In this document: positions 36,544 through 46,597 of the stretch, in pieces
How positions within the stretch are numbered: the first letter of the stretch is position 1
Layout: each line of letters opens with the position of its first letter
Position numbers and translations under genes: made by a program
Notes under the pieces: generated by a model
Seen by the model: the letters and a program-made list of their open reading frames with translations, nothing else
Told to the model about the DNA's origin: nothing
Database searches by the model: none
DNA from: Pantoea dispersa
Lineage (GTDB): Bacteria; Pseudomonadota; Gammaproteobacteria; Enterobacterales; Enterobacteriaceae
NCBI RefSeq assembly: GCF_014155765.1
Contig: NZ_SCKT01000001.1
Location: forward strand, 496,001 to 560,000
Direction: 5' to 3'
DNA: 64,000 nucleotides

Positions 36544-38541
36544 TTACGCTGCGGCACCGGCCACACGCTTCTCACGGTTCAATGATTGCAGTGCCGATAC
36601 GTCGACAATCAGCGCAACGCTGCCATCGCCGAGGATGGTGGCGGCGGAAATGCCCGGCACTTTGCGGTAGTTGCTTTCCAGGTTCTTCACCACCACCTGA
36701 TGCTGACCAATCAGCTGATCGACCAGCAGCGCATAGCGACGTCCTGCGCTCTGCAGGATCACCACGATGCCCTGCGTGGCGTCGGTTTTGGCGTTCTGCA
36801 CGTCAAACACGTTCCACAGCTCAACCAGCGGCAGGTACTCGCCGCGCACTTCCAGTACACGCTCGCCACCGGCCAGCGGTTTCAGCTCTTCAGCCGTGGG
36901 CTGCAGTGACTCCATCACCGCGTTCAGTGGCAGGATGAACACTTCGTCTGCCACGCGCACCGACATCCCGTCGAGGATCGCCAGCGTCAGCGGCAGCAGA
37001 ATGCGAATGGTGGTGCCTTTGCCCTGCTTCGAGGAGATTTCGACGTGACCGCCCATCTCCTGGATATTACGTTTCACCACGTCCATGCCGACGCCGCGGC
37101 CTGATACGTCGGTCACCTGCTCGGCGGTCGAGAAGCCTGGCGCGAAGATCAGCATGCCGACTTCTTCATCACTCATGCTGTCGCTGACCGGCAGGCCGGA
37201 CGAGAGCGCTTTCGCCAGGATACGTTCACGGTTGAGGCCGGCACCGTCATCGATCACTTCGATGCAGATGTTGCCGCCCTGATGTTCCGCTGACAGCGTC
37301 AGATTGCCGACCGCCGTTTTGCTGGCGGCCAGCCGTTTTTCCGGGGTTTCGATGCCGTGGTCGAGGCTGTTACGCACCAGGTGCGTTAACGGATCGATGA
37401 TGCGTTCGATCAGGCTCTTATCCAGTTCGGTTGAGCTGCCGAGCAGCGTCAGTTCAACCTCTTTGCCCAGCTTGCTGGCCAGATCGCGCACCAGACGCGG
37501 GAAGCGGCTGAACACGTACTCCATCGGCATCATACGAATCGACATCACCGATTCCTGCAGGTCGCGGGCGTTACGCTCCAGCTGACCCATGCTGTTGAGC
37601 AGGTCACCATGTGCCACCGGATCCAGCGCACCGGAGCGCTGCGCCAGCATCGACTGGGTAATCACCAGCTCGCCGACCAGGTTGATCAGCTGGTCAACTT
37701 TTTCCACCGCCACGCGAATACTGCTGGATTCGCTGCTTTTGGCGGGCGCGGCCGCACGTTTGCTTTCACGCTTCACCGCCGGGGTAATGTCGGTGACGGT
37801 CGCCGTTTGCTGCACCGGCGCTTCGGCTTCAGCCTCAGCGACTGGCGCGGCGGCAACGGCGGCGGGTGCGGCGTCCTGCGGGAACTGAATCTGCGCTTCA
37901 TCAATCACGAAACACAGCACCGCCACAATATCGTCTTTGCCGACTCCGTCGATGGTGGCTTCCAGCGAGCTGGCGCCTTTCACCACATCGGTCAGGGTGC
38001 CGAGGTTGCCCAGCTCTTCCAGCAGCAGATCAGGCTCTTTCTCTTTCAGATTGATCAGCTGCAGGCGCAGGCCGCTGCTGGCAGGTGCGGCAGGTGCTGC
38101 CACGTCGGCGAGCGCCACCACCGGTGCGGCGGCTTGCGGGGCTATTCCTTTGGCTTCCAGCGCCAGCTGGCGCAGGGCTTCACAGATGTAGTTAAAGCTT
38201 TCTGCGTTTGGCTCCTGCGCGGTTTTATAGGCATCGAGCTGTTCCTGCATAATATCTTTGGTTTCCAAAAACAGGTTGATGATGTCGGTGCTGAGCTGCA
38301 TTTCGCCACGGCGCGCACCATCCAGAATGTTTTCCAGGATGTGGGTGGTTTCCTGTAAAACCGTAAAGCCAAACGTACCGGCTCCGCCCTTAATGGAGTG
38401 GGCGGCGCGGAAGATGGCATTCAACTGCTCGGAATCGGGCTCCTGGGGATCCAGTCCCAACAGGTGTTGCTCCATATCCGCTAACAGCTCATCGGCTTCA
38501 TCAAAAAACGTCTGGTAAAAATCGCTGATGTCCATGCTCAC
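36544..38541 (-). CDS. cheA: Chemotaxis histidine kinase CheA
   Basis: 665 residues. P1 (HPt) has the phosphorylated His48 in AAHSIKGGAGTFGF; P2 binds CheY/CheB; P3 dimerises; P4 shows the ATP-binding boxes N (HLVRNSLDHGIE), G1 (IDDGAGLNRE), F and G2 (GRGVGMDVV); P5 is CheW-like. An Ala/Pro-rich linker follows P2. It starts 4 bases after motB, giving the classic motA-motB-cheA-cheW order. Confidence 0.97.
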   Translation of the reverse strand: MSMDISDFYQTFFDEADELLADMEQHLLGLDPQEPDSEQLNAIFRAAHSIKGGAGTFGFTVLQETTHILENILDGARRGEMQLSTDIINLFLETKDIMQEQLDAYKTAQEPNAESFNYICEALRQLALEAKGIAPQAAAPVVALADVAAPAAPASSGLRLQLINLKEKEPDLLLEELGNLGTLTDVVKGASSLEATIDGVGKDDIVAVLCFVIDEAQIQFPQDAAPAAVAAAPVAEAEAEAPVQQTATVTDITPAVKRESKRAAAPAKSSESSSIRVAVEKVDQLINLVGELVITQSMLAQRSGALDPVAHGDLLNSMGQLERNARDLQESVMSIRMMPMEYVFSRFPRLVRDLASKLGKEVELTLLGSSTELDKSLIERIIDPLTHLVRNSLDHGIETPEKRLAASKTAVGNLTLSAEHQGGNICIEVIDDGAGLNRERILAKALSSGLPVSDSMSDEEVGMLIFAPGFSTAEQVTDVSGRGVGMDVVKRNIQEMGGHVEISSKQGKGTTIRILLPLTLAILDGMSVRVADEVFILPLNAVMESLQPTAEELKPLAGGERVLEVRGEYLPLVELWNVFDVQNAKTDATQGIVVILQSAGRRYALLVDQLIGQHQVVVKNLESNYRKVPGISAATILGDGSVALIVDVSALQSLNREKRVAGAAA

Positions 38542-38545
38542 GGGA

Positions 38546-39577
38546 TCACCTCGGCTGTGAGGGTTGGTCTGGTGTCACCGCGCTGGCGGCGGGCGGTGCC
38601 GCTGCCGGCGGATTCGCCGCGGCTGCCGGTGTGGCCGGTGCTGCGGTAGAACCCGTGGGGGCAGTTGGCGCCGCCGGACCAGCCGGTGCGGTAATGCTAG
38701 GTAAAATCTGCGCCGGGTCACTCACCTGAACGGCATCGCTCTCGGCATTCTCTTTTTCAATCGCCGCTTCGGTGTCATGGTTCAACACCAGCAGGCTGAT
38801 ACGACGGTTCACCGCGTCGTTGGCGCCGCGGTTTTTCAGTTTCATGGTGTCGGCCATACCGACCACGCGCAGCATTTTGCCGCCGTCCAGCCCGCCCGCC
38901 ACCAGCTCACGGCGTGAGGCATTGGCACGATCTGCCGACAGTTCCCAGTTGCTGTAGCCGCGATCGCCGCTGGCGTACTGGAAGTCATCGGTATGGCCGG
39001 ACAAACTGATTTTGTTAGGAATATCATTCAGCAGCGGCGCAATGGCGCGCAGGATATCGCGCATGTAGGGCTCCACTTCCGCGCTGCCGGTTTTAAACAT
39101 CGGGCGGTTCTGGCTATCGATAATCTGAATGCGCAGCCCCTCTTCCACCATGTTGATGATCAGATGCGGACGCAGCGCTTTCAGGCGAGGATCGGCCTCA
39201 ATCAACTGGTCGAGTTTTTCACGCAGCCGGTTCAGGCGAATGTCATCCAGCTGGCGCTTTTGCGCATCCATATCGACCTGTTTTTGCACTTCGCCTTTCT
39301 TCTGCGTCGGATCATCGCCGCCGCCGGGAATCGGACTTTCGCTGTCGCTGCTACGCTGACCGCCGGTCAGGGCGACCTTGAGCGGCGTTTTAAAATATTC
39401 GGCAATCTGCACCAGCTCCTGCGGATTGGCGATCGAGATCAGCCACATCACCATGAAGAACGCCATCATCGCCGTCATAAAGTCGGCATAGGCAATCTTC
39501 CATGAGCCATGGCTGCCTTCATGCTTTTTATGTTTGCGCCGTTTGACCAGCACAATCGGGCGATTACCGTGCTTCAT
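38546..39577 (-). CDS. motB: Flagellar stator protein MotB
   Basis: 343 residues: one N-terminal membrane helix with the proton-carrying Asp32 ([18 protein letters not shown]), a plug region, and a C-terminal OmpA-like peptidoglycan-binding domain ([36 protein letters not shown]). The C-terminal tail is long and Ala/Pro-rich. Its start overlaps the motA stop by 4 bases (ATGA). Confidence 0.97.
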   Translation of the reverse strand: MKHGNRPIVLVKRRKHKKHEGSHGSWKIAYADFMTAMMAFFMVMWLISIANPQELVQIAEYFKTPLKVALTGGQRSSDSESPIPGGGDDPTQKKGEVQKQVDMDAQKRQLDDIRLNRLREKLDQLIEADPRLKALRPHLIINMVEEGLRIQIIDSQNRPMFKTGSAEVEPYMRDILRAIAPLLNDIPNKISLSGHTDDFQYASGDRGYSNWELSADRANASRRELVAGGLDGGKMLRVVGMADTMKLKNRGANDAVNRRISLLVLNHDTEAAIEKENAESDAVQVSDPAQILPSITAPAGPAAPTAPTGSTAAPATPAAAANPPAAAPPAASAVTPDQPSQPR

Positions 39578-40461
39578 GAAGGCGTATCCGAAGTCTGCTT
39601 AGCCGGGTTTTTCGCGTTACGTACGTGCTCTTCCAGCTCGGTAAAGGACGGACGCTCGGTGGAATACAGGGTTTTACGACCAAACTCGACGGCGATCTGC
39701 GGCGCATAACCGTTCAGGCTGGAGAGCAGCGTGACTTTGACGCACTGCATCATCTTGGTGGTTTCCGCGCACTTCTGGCGCAGCACGGAAGCCAGCGGCG
39801 AAATAAAGCCGTAAGCCAGCAGAATACCGAGGAAGGTTCCCACCATGGCATGCGCAATCAGCGCGCCCAGTTCTGCCGCCGGGCGGTCCGCGGAGGCCAG
39901 CGCGTGCACCACGCCCATTACCGCGGCGACGATACCAAACGCCGGCAGGCCATCACCGACTGCCGCTAAGCTTTGTGCTGGTACTTCGCACTCGTGTTCA
40001 TAGGTTTCGATCTCTTCATCCATCAGGGCTTCGATCTCGAAAGCATTCATATTTCCGCTCACCATCAGACGTAAATAGTCGGTAATAAAATCCACTAAAG
40101 GTTTATCGGACAAAATACGCGGATAGTTAGCGAAAATTTCGCTCTGGCTGGGATCTTCAATATCGCGTTCCAGCGACAGCATGCCCTGCTGACGTGATTT
40201 CGCCATCAGGCGATACAGCAGTGCCATTAAATCCATGTATACGGCTTTGTTATATTTTGAGCCGCGCATTAACAAGGGCAGCGCTTTTAGCGTCTTTTTA
40301 ATCGATTTGCCGTTGTTGCCCACCAGAAACGCACCAATGCCGGCGCCGCCAATAATCAGCAACTCCGACGGCTGGTAAAGCGCGCCCAGATGGCCGCCTA
40401 CCATCATGTAACCGCCCAGCACGGAACCGAGGACTACGATATAACCCACAATAATCAGCAC
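39574..40461 (-). CDS. motA: Flagellar stator protein MotA (GTG start)
   Basis: 295 residues, four membrane helices; the cytoplasmic loop contains [21 protein letters not shown] with the charged residues that contact FliG. The start is GTG at 40461, as in E. coli, after AAGGA. With MotB it forms the proton-driven stator. I could not find a clear FliA promoter upstream, although one is expected. Confidence 0.96.
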   Translation of the reverse strand: MLIIVGYIVVLGSVLGGYMMVGGHLGALYQPSELLIIGGAGIGAFLVGNNGKSIKKTLKALPLLMRGSKYNKAVYMDLMALLYRLMAKSRQQGMLSLERDIEDPSQSEIFANYPRILSDKPLVDFITDYLRLMVSGNMNAFEIEALMDEEIETYEHECEVPAQSLAAVGDGLPAFGIVAAVMGVVHALASADRPAAELGALIAHAMVGTFLGILLAYGFISPLASVLRQKCAETTKMMQCVKVTLLSSLNGYAPQIAVEFGRKTLYSTERPSFTELEEHVRNAKNPAKQTSDTPS

Positions 40462-40538
40462 AAAAACATCCTTACGTCCGTAACGTGTTGGTGGAAGTTA
40501 AGCCAGAGAGCCGCAGGTGTTATTCACAGGGTGTGGGC

Positions 40539-40567
40539 AAAAAAAAAGCAGCGGTATTAACCGCTGC
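40539..40567 (-). terminator. Terminator after flhDC
   Basis: On the minus strand GCAGCGGT and ACCGCTGC form a hairpin followed by nine T. It lies 27 bases past the flhC stop codon and separates the class 1 operon from motA. Confidence 0.92.
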
Positions 40568-40594
40568 TGGATGCTTTCCACGATGCGAACAAAC

Positions 40595-41173
40595 TTAAAC
40601 GGCGCGTTTAACCTGTTCATCCAGCAGTTGTGGAAAGGTATCGGCAGAATCTGCAGAAAGTTTACGTCTTTTTACGGCACGTGATGGCGGCTGGCACAGG
40701 CTGCAAACAAAGCTGCCCGGCGGCTGATGCGCGTGGTTGATGAAGCTTCCGCCACAGCATTTACAGTCAGACAATTCCAGCATGCCACTTTCAACAAATC
40801 GCACCAGGGTCCAGGCGCGGGTCAGCGCCAACAGCGGGCCCTCGTCCGATTGCGGACACTGCTCAAGATACAGGCGATACGCTTTGATAACCGCCTCTAC
40901 GCCACTGCTCAGCCGGGTTTTCAGCAGAAACTGCCAGGCGTTGCAGAACATCGACGCATGAATATTTTGTTCCCAGGTCATGAACCAGTCGGTAGAGAAT
41001 GGCAGCATGCCTTTCGGTGGTGGTGCACCACGCAGCTCTTTGTACAGTTTAATCAGGCGACCGCGGCTCAGCTGGGTTTCACTTTCCAGCATCTGCAGTC
41101 GTGCGCCCAATGTAATCAGCTCCATTGCCAGCTGAATATCACGCGCTTCCTGAACGATACTTTTTTCGGTCAT
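40595..41173 (-). CDS. flhC: Flagellar master regulator subunit FlhC
   Basis: 192 residues, the E. coli length. With FlhD it forms the D4C2 activator of class 2 flagellar genes. The four-Cys zinc site is visible in [28 protein letters not shown] (about 137-160). The ATG overlaps the flhD stop codon (TAATG). Confidence 0.97.
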   Translation of the reverse strand: MTEKSIVQEARDIQLAMELITLGARLQMLESETQLSRGRLIKLYKELRGAPPPKGMLPFSTDWFMTWEQNIHASMFCNAWQFLLKTRLSSGVEAVIKAYRLYLEQCPQSDEGPLLALTRAWTLVRFVESGMLELSDCKCCGGSFINHAHQPPGSFVCSLCQPPSRAVKRRKLSADSADTFPQLLDEQVKRAV

Positions 41174-41523
41174 TATACCGCCCTCTTTTTAGCAGAGACA
41201 TCATCTTTCGATGCGCTGCGCAATAAACGGCTGGATAATAAAATACCGGTGTGGATTTGCTGCAAATCATCCACACGTGATTCCTGCGTTAAACGGTTAA
41301 TAAGATTGTGATCGGTAAAGCGGAACTGGCAAACCAGTTGATTGGTTTCCGCTAATTTTACCATCTCAGGTAAAGTCAATTGCTGCAATGCATCCGCCAT
41401 TGGCTCATCGATACCTAAACGAAACATTGCTGAAGCTTTTTCCTGGTTTATCAAACGCTGTGCAAGCAATAAATATGACAGATTGATGTCATATATGTGT
41501 TTTAGTAATTCTGATGTACCCAT
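41173..41523 (-). CDS. flhD: Flagellar master regulator subunit FlhD
   Basis: 116 residues from the ATG at 41523 ([24 protein letters not shown]), which has AGGA upstream and matches the known FlhD start. The frame stays open to 41658, but that extension is untranslated leader. All-helical dimer partner of FlhC. It is preceded by a long regulatory region with a CRP site. Confidence 0.95.
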   Translation of the reverse strand: MGTSELLKHIYDINLSYLLLAQRLINQEKASAMFRLGIDEPMADALQQLTLPEMVKLAETNQLVCQFRFTDHNLINRLTQESRVDDLQQIHTGILLSSRLLRSASKDDVSAKKRAV

Positions 41524-41833
41524 TTTTTTCCATCCTGATAGACGCGACATATATACGGCCACAGAATTATGTGTTCTATGGTTCGGGTTGCTGGTTGGTA
41601 AATCTAAAGATGGCAAAAAATAATCAGGCATAAGCCAACGCGTACTGAACTGTTTCACTTCCCACCGGGATATTGATCAGTAGTAGTCAAAACTCCAGGC
41701 CAATCTTTTCTTGAGTTGTAACCATCTTCCGTGACGTCTGCTTACAGTTTTTTAAGACTAATCCGAAAACAAGGCAAATCTATATCGTCTGATTTCGACA
41801 TACAACGTGATTGGTATGAAATTTTAGATAAAG

Positions 41834-41849
41834 TGTGATCTGCGTCACA
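41834..41849. promoter_or_regulatory. CRP-cAMP site for flhDC
   Basis: TGTGA, six bases, TCACA, a perfect match to the CRP consensus, extended by one further base pair on each side. Its centre is about 318 bases upstream of the flhD start codon, consistent with the E. coli arrangement of a CRP site ahead of a long leader. Confidence 0.9.
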
Positions 41850-42413
41850 CTTTTAAGGCAAATTTTTCAAGTGAAGCTTCAGTAATGCTTTTCTGTTGTT
41901 CTTTTTTTGAGCGATTTTGAAACGTTTCGCTAATATTTCACAGGAAAAGTCTGAATTTTGAAGTGTGTCGCAGATCGCCGCCATGGGACGATCTTTTATC
42001 TGCTACGTTGGCTTTAGGCAAAGACAAGACCCCGAAATAAACCAAAAAGGCAGCATAAAACACCAAAAATCGCTGTAATTATTCGCTTTTAAATTAATCA
42101 CTTACAGGGAATATTGCCACACAGGACTAATGGCGCTGTGCTAGCGAAGCGTGAAGAGTGGATGCGGCGCGCTTGTGGTGTGTAAAGAGTTTGTAGGGAG
42201 GGTTTAGCGAGTCACAAGGGATGTAACAGCACGTTACATTAGCGATATGAATGAATTGACTAACTAACACACTGATGTATTAGAACTATCGGCCTGGCCA
42301 GCCAAATCTTTAGGGTCGGAAGAAAAAATTCAGCGTTTCAGTGCTTAACTGGCTTAATTTTAACCAATTCGTGCGTTTTTTGGTGCCGGGTCAGCGGGTT
42401 AGCGCTTAACAAA

Positions 42414-42429
42414 ATGAAATCGATTTCAT
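42414..42429. promoter_or_regulatory. Perfect 16-base LacI-type palindrome
   Basis: ATGAAATC and GATTTCAT form a gapless palindrome with a central CG, the style of LacI/GalR-family operators. No gene starts nearby: flhD begins 890 bases away and otsA ends 123 bases away. Its target is unknown. Confidence 0.5.
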
Positions 42430-42492
42430 CCGGCGAGGGTGTCGCGTGAAAACGCTACGCAGCACGGTCCTGCCTGCGTCGTCTGACGGATA

Positions 42493-42514
42493 CCTCTCCC
42501 GCGTACGGGAGAGG
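42493..42514. repeat. CCTCTCCC palindrome, copy 4 (after otsA)
   Basis: CCTCTCCCG and CGGGAGAGG around 4 bases, 38 bases past the otsA stop codon. Same family as copies 1-3. Confidence 0.77.
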
Positions 42515-42551
42515 CATTGCCTGAGGGGAAAATCGCGCCTTGCGGGGCTAA

Positions 42552-43988
42552 TTACGCCAGCTTCTGAAACGTCGCGACCTTGTTATCGCTACCGTGGCTG
42601 GCGCTGCGCGCCGGCAGCGTGTTCAGATCGTTCAGGAAGCTTTCGCGCCAGTGCGAAATGTCCTGCTTACGCAGTACGGCCATCATGTCGTTATAGCGCG
42701 AAATACGCTCGGTGCGCGGCATGGTCAGTGCGCGGTCCAGCGCCGCCGCCACATCATCACGATCGTACGGGTTGACGATCAGCGCAGAAGTCAGCTCGTT
42801 AGCCGCTCCGGCAAAGCGCGACAGCACCAGCACGCCCGGATCGTCCGGATCCTGCGCCGCGACATACTCTTTCGCCACCAGGTTCATGCCGTCACGCAGC
42901 GGCGTAACCAGCCCCACGTCGGTCAGGCGGAAAATCTTCATCAGCAGGCGGCGGTCAAAATGCTGGTTGAGATAATAGAGCGGCGTCCAGCCCAGCGTGC
43001 CGTATTTACCGTTAATGCGCCCCGCTTCCGTCTCCAGCTGGTGACGAATATCCTGATAGGCCTGCACGTCGCCGCGCGAGGTCGGCGCAATCTGTGAGTA
43101 GCGGATTTTGCCGCGGTGCTGCGGGAAGTTTTCCAGCAGTGCCTCATAGGCAAGGAAACGCTCCGGCAAGCCTTTGGAATAGTCGAGACGCTCACAGGCG
43201 ATGATATTCTGCAAATCGCCCAGCTCACGCTTCATCGCGGCCATCTTCGGTGGCAGCGGCCCTTCCGCCATCTCTTTAATGCTGTCCGGCTCGATACCGA
43301 TAGGGTAAACCTCGGTCATAAAGGTATTGCCAAAGGCGCGATGCTTCTTCTCGCCTTTATTCTGCAGCTGCGTCAGCTGGCTCAGGCTGTCGAGAAACGC
43401 CACGCGATCGGATTCTGTCTGGAAACCCAGCAGATCGTATTCACACAGCATTTCCAGCAGTTCCTGATGCGGCGGCAGCGCATTGAAAATTTCCGGCGTC
43501 GGGAACGGGATATGCAGAAAGAATCCGATTCGGTTATTGATGCCCTGTTTACGCAGTTCAGCGGCAAACGGCAGCAGGTGGTAATCGTGGATCCACAGGA
43601 TATCGTCCGGCTTGATCAGCGGTTTCAGCCGCTGCGCCAGCAGGGTATTCACGCGGCAGTAACCTTCCCAGGCTTCACGCTGGTACTGCACCAGATCGAG
43701 GCGATAGTGGAACGCGGGCCAGATCACCGTATTAGAAAACTGGCAGTAGTACTGATCGTAATCGTTTTGATTGAGGGGGAATGAGGCATAGGTAATGCCG
43801 TCTTGTTCGATCTGGGTAAGTTCCTCATCTTCTTCACCGGAAAACTCACTGATCTCTCCGTTCCAGCCAAACCACAATCCTCCGGTGGTCTGCAGCGCAT
43901 CCAGAATGCCGACGGCGAGACCGCCTGCGTTGGTTTTGCTTCCATCAGGAATAGCGATACGGTTAGATACGACGACTAAACGACTCAT
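42552..43988 (-). CDS. otsA: Trehalose-6-phosphate synthase
   Basis: 478 residues, GT-B glycosyltransferase family 20. It joins UDP-glucose and glucose-6-phosphate. Conserved blocks: [43 protein letters not shown] and [17 protein letters not shown]. Its start overlaps the otsB stop by 4 bases. The otsBA order is that of E. coli, where RpoS drives the operon under osmotic stress. Confidence 0.97.
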   Translation of the reverse strand: MSRLVVVSNRIAIPDGSKTNAGGLAVGILDALQTTGGLWFGWNGEISEFSGEEDEELTQIEQDGITYASFPLNQNDYDQYYCQFSNTVIWPAFHYRLDLVQYQREAWEGYCRVNTLLAQRLKPLIKPDDILWIHDYHLLPFAAELRKQGINNRIGFFLHIPFPTPEIFNALPPHQELLEMLCEYDLLGFQTESDRVAFLDSLSQLTQLQNKGEKKHRAFGNTFMTEVYPIGIEPDSIKEMAEGPLPPKMAAMKRELGDLQNIIACERLDYSKGLPERFLAYEALLENFPQHRGKIRYSQIAPTSRGDVQAYQDIRHQLETEAGRINGKYGTLGWTPLYYLNQHFDRRLLMKIFRLTDVGLVTPLRDGMNLVAKEYVAAQDPDDPGVLVLSRFAGAANELTSALIVNPYDRDDVAAALDRALTMPRTERISRYNDMMAVLRKQDISHWRESFLNDLNTLPARSASHGSDNKVATFQKLA

Positions 43989-44773
43989 AACCTAAACTCC
44001 TTACCGACGTTGTCATGTTCTAGTTGTAATAATAGTTGTTCCAGCCAGTGCCAGACTGCTGCCACATCGGGCAGACGATAGCGCGCCTGGCTTGGACCTT
44101 CACCGACCTTGACCGAGATGCCATGCATGGCATTGACTGCAAGAAAGCCTTTCTCATCGGTCAGATCGTCGCCCACAAATACCGGAATGCGACCGGTAAA
44201 TGGCGCTTCCTGCATAAATTCGCGTACCGCAGCACCTTTATCGATGCCCTGCGGTTTCAGTTCCACCACGCATTTACCTGGCTGCAGCGCCAGCGCCGGA
44301 AAGCGGGTTACCGCCTCTTCGGCCAGCTGCATGATGGCGTTTTCATACTCTGGCGCGTTGCGGTAGTGCAGCGCAAAGGCCATACCTTTTACTTCCAGCA
44401 GCGTACCGGGCCACTGGTCAAGGGTCTGCTGCAGTTCAACCTGCAGCGTTTGCGCCACCTCATCGGGCAGCGACTGACGATGCAGATGTCCGCTGGCATC
44501 GCGGCGCTCAGCGCCGTGCACGCCCGCTGCCGGGGCTTCCAGCGGCGCGACCAGCTCATCCAGCTGGCTGATCGGACGGCCGGAAACCAGCGCCAGCGCG
44601 CCGTGACTTAAATTAGAAATTTGTTGCAGATGCTGGCGCACCGATGCGGGGATGGAAACCGACTCGGGCTGCGACTGAAGCGCGGCCAGCGTGCCGTCAA
44701 CATCAAAAAAGAAGGCGTAAAGTCCGCCACTTAGCGACGGCAGGGTGCTGTTCTCATTAACCGCAGGGGTCAC
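43985..44773 (-). CDS. otsB: Trehalose-6-phosphate phosphatase (GTG start)
   Basis: 262 residues from GTG at 44773, which has a strong AGGAGGAG site 4 bases upstream. A more distant ATG (44851) would add 26 unconserved residues. HAD phosphatase: FFFDVDGTLA is motif I, LVSGRP motif II, and VFVGDDLTDEKGF motif IV. It completes trehalose synthesis with OtsA. Confidence 0.93.
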   Translation of the reverse strand: MTPAVNENSTLPSLSGGLYAFFFDVDGTLAALQSQPESVSIPASVRQHLQQISNLSHGALALVSGRPISQLDELVAPLEAPAAGVHGAERRDASGHLHRQSLPDEVAQTLQVELQQTLDQWPGTLLEVKGMAFALHYRNAPEYENAIMQLAEEAVTRFPALALQPGKCVVELKPQGIDKGAAVREFMQEAPFTGRIPVFVGDDLTDEKGFLAVNAMHGISVKVGEGPSQARYRLPDVAAVWHWLEQLLLQLEHDNVGKEFRL

Positions 44774-45131
44774 GTCTCCTCCTGTATCTGAACGTAAACG
44801 GGCAGTCTGTTCGCAGGCAGGCAGGAAGTGAGGAGGTTTTTCCGTAAACACGGGAATCGAAAGGGTAACGCTCCAGAACTAAACGAAATTTTCATCAACA
44901 CTGCAACCGCACTACGAACATCGGCAACATTAAGTGTAGACAACAATTGAAGTTTCGCCAGACGGGCGCACAGAGTGCTTAGCGAAGAGTGCACTTTTCA
45001 GCGGTTTGCGCGGCAAAAAACTGAATTCTGCTGTTTTTCATACGCTTCGCTTTTTTTACCGCGGGCAGACTTGATCATAGCAAAAACCGCCTGATACTGT
45101 ATATAAAAACAGTATCTATGGAATGTTCGCT
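44774..45131. other. Divergent intergenic region otsB-umuD
   Basis: About 360 bases holding the promoters of otsBA and umuD. The LexA box at 45095-45114 is the only site I can name. No ORF with a ribosome binding site is seen. Confidence 0.55.
45095..45114 (+). promoter_or_regulatory. LexA box upstream of umuD
   Basis: TACTG, ten A/T bases, CAGTA: a perfect LexA consensus including the A+T-rich centre, so strong repression is expected. It lies 17 bases before the chosen umuD start. Confidence 0.95.
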
Positions 45132-45563
45132 ATGACGCGTTTCTTTTTGCCACAGCTTTCACCGCCTTCGCGCTCCCGCCCGCTATTCCTTGACGCGGTG
45201 CACGGCGGTTTCCCCTCGCCCGCTCAGGACTACATTGAGCGCCAGATTGATCTCAATGAGCTGCTGGTGACCCGCCCCAGCGCCACCTATTTTGTGCGCG
45301 TCGAAGGCGACTCGATGCGCGATGCCAATATCCGCGAAGGCGACCTGCTGGTGGTCGACAGCTCACTCAATGCCCGGCACGACGACATCGTGATCGCCGC
45401 CATTAACGGCGAGTTCACCGTCAAACGGCTGCAGACGCATCCCTGCATCCAGCTGGTGCCGATGAATCCGCGCTATCAGCCCATCCGGCTGCGTGAAGAG
45501 GAGGAGTTAGAAATTTTTGGCGTAGTGACGTTTATTATTTACGCCGCACGCATCCAGCGTTAG
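45132..45563 (+). CDS. umuD: SOS mutagenesis protein UmuD, without adjacent umuC
   Basis: 143 residues from the ATG at 45132, which has GGA at the right spacing; an ATG at 45123 is also in frame. S24-family protein. Self-cleavage would fall at Gly25-Gly26 (VHGGFPSPA; E. coli has Cys24-Gly25). The catalytic Ser61 (GDSM) and Lys98 (FTVKRLQ) are present, so autoprocessing to UmuD' is expected. UmuC, its polymerase V partner, does not follow: the next gene is a LysR regulator on the other strand whose stop codon overlaps. Confidence 0.93.
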   Translation: MTRFFLPQLSPPSRSRPLFLDAVHGGFPSPAQDYIERQIDLNELLVTRPSATYFVRVEGDSMRDANIREGDLLVVDSSLNARHDDIVIAAINGEFTVKRLQTHPCIQLVPMNPRYQPIRLREEEELEIFGVVTFIIYAARIQR

Positions 45564-46465
45564 CGCATCGTTTCGGCACGGATCATCTCAATCAGCCGGC
45601 GTAAACCTGGGTGCAGCTGGCGACGGTCGGGGTAATACATCACCAGCGGTTCGTCTTCGCTGCACCAGTCCGTCAGCACGCGCACCAGCTGCCCGCTCGC
45701 CAGCTGCGCCTGTACGTAGCGCTCCGGGCAGTAGCCGAGACCGTAACCGCCGGCGACCGCATCAATAATCATGTCGCTCTCATTGAGCGTCAGCGTGCCC
45801 GGCACATCGACCTCATACGTCACCTTGCCCTGCGCCAGCGGCCACTTATACAGCGTGCCATTGCCAAGGCGCATGCGAATACAGCGATGGTTGCGCAGAT
45901 CGTCCGGATGCTGCAGCGGCGGCGCGTCGCGCAGGTAATCGGGTGACGCCACCACGATCCAGCGCAGTTTGGGCGTCAGCGGCATGGCGATCATATCTTT
46001 CGGTACGCTGGCGCCGTAGCGAATCCCGGCGTCATAGCCGCTGCCGATGATATCCACCAGATTGTTATCCACCGTAATTTCCAGACTGAGCTCCGGATAG
46101 GTCGCCATAAAGCGCGCCAGGATCGGTCGAAACAGCAGCTGCCCGGCATCACGCGGGATGTTCAGCCGCAGGCGGCCGCTGGGTGATTCGCGATACAGGT
46201 GCAGATCGTTCAGCGCCAGCTCAATCTGCGCAATGCCGGTTTCCAGATGGCGCAAAAAAGCGGCACCGGCGTCCGTCGGCACCACCGCCCGGCTGGTGCG
46301 GTTGAGCAGGCGTACGCCAAGACGCGCTTCAAGACTGCGCAACGTGTGGCTGATGGCCGACGTGGTGACCCCGAGTTCCAGCGCGGCGAGGCGGAAACTC
46401 TTGCGCCGGCAAATCAGCAGAAAAACATTCAGATCGGCCAGTTCATTACGTTGCAGGGCGGGCAT
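45560..46465 (-). CDS. LysR family transcriptional regulator
   Basis: 301 residues from the ATG at 46465 behind GGAG; the frame extends far upstream without conservation. The winged helix-turn-helix spans about residues 1-65 (LADLNVFLLICRRKSFRLAALELGVTTSAISHTLRSLEARLGVRLLNRTSR) and the LysR substrate domain follows. Its C terminus (WCSEDEPLVMYYPDRRQLHPGLRRLIEMIRAE) is typical of the CrgA/aaeR-like group. Divergent from a DeoR regulator. Target unknown. Confidence 0.92.
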   Translation of the reverse strand: MPALQRNELADLNVFLLICRRKSFRLAALELGVTTSAISHTLRSLEARLGVRLLNRTSRAVVPTDAGAAFLRHLETGIAQIELALNDLHLYRESPSGRLRLNIPRDAGQLLFRPILARFMATYPELSLEITVDNNLVDIIGSGYDAGIRYGASVPKDMIAMPLTPKLRWIVVASPDYLRDAPPLQHPDDLRNHRCIRMRLGNGTLYKWPLAQGKVTYEVDVPGTLTLNESDMIIDAVAGGYGLGYCPERYVQAQLASGQLVRVLTDWCSEDEPLVMYYPDRRQLHPGLRRLIEMIRAETMR

Positions 46466-46597
46466 TTTCGTGTCTCCTGACTCATTGCCTCGTTGAATCT
46501 GATTCAACTTCAGATGAGTTATCATAGCGAAGCTGCCGTACCGGACGCTATGCGCGCGTGGCATGGCAGGCAAAACGTCACTGTTAACCCCGAGCTC

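Larger units (their letters stand above)
41524..42551. other. Intergenic region between flhD and otsA
   Basis: About 1 kb without a credible gene. The flhD-proximal half should hold the long flhDC leader and promoter and contains a perfect CRP site. The other half contains a LacI-type palindrome and a CCTCTCCC repeat. E. coli has uspC between flhDC and otsA; no remnant of it is seen. Short ORFs here have no ribosome binding site. Confidence 0.6.

Noticed and set aside
40462-40540. Sigma-28 promoter for motA
   Set aside because: No GCCGATAA-like element at correct spacing was found.
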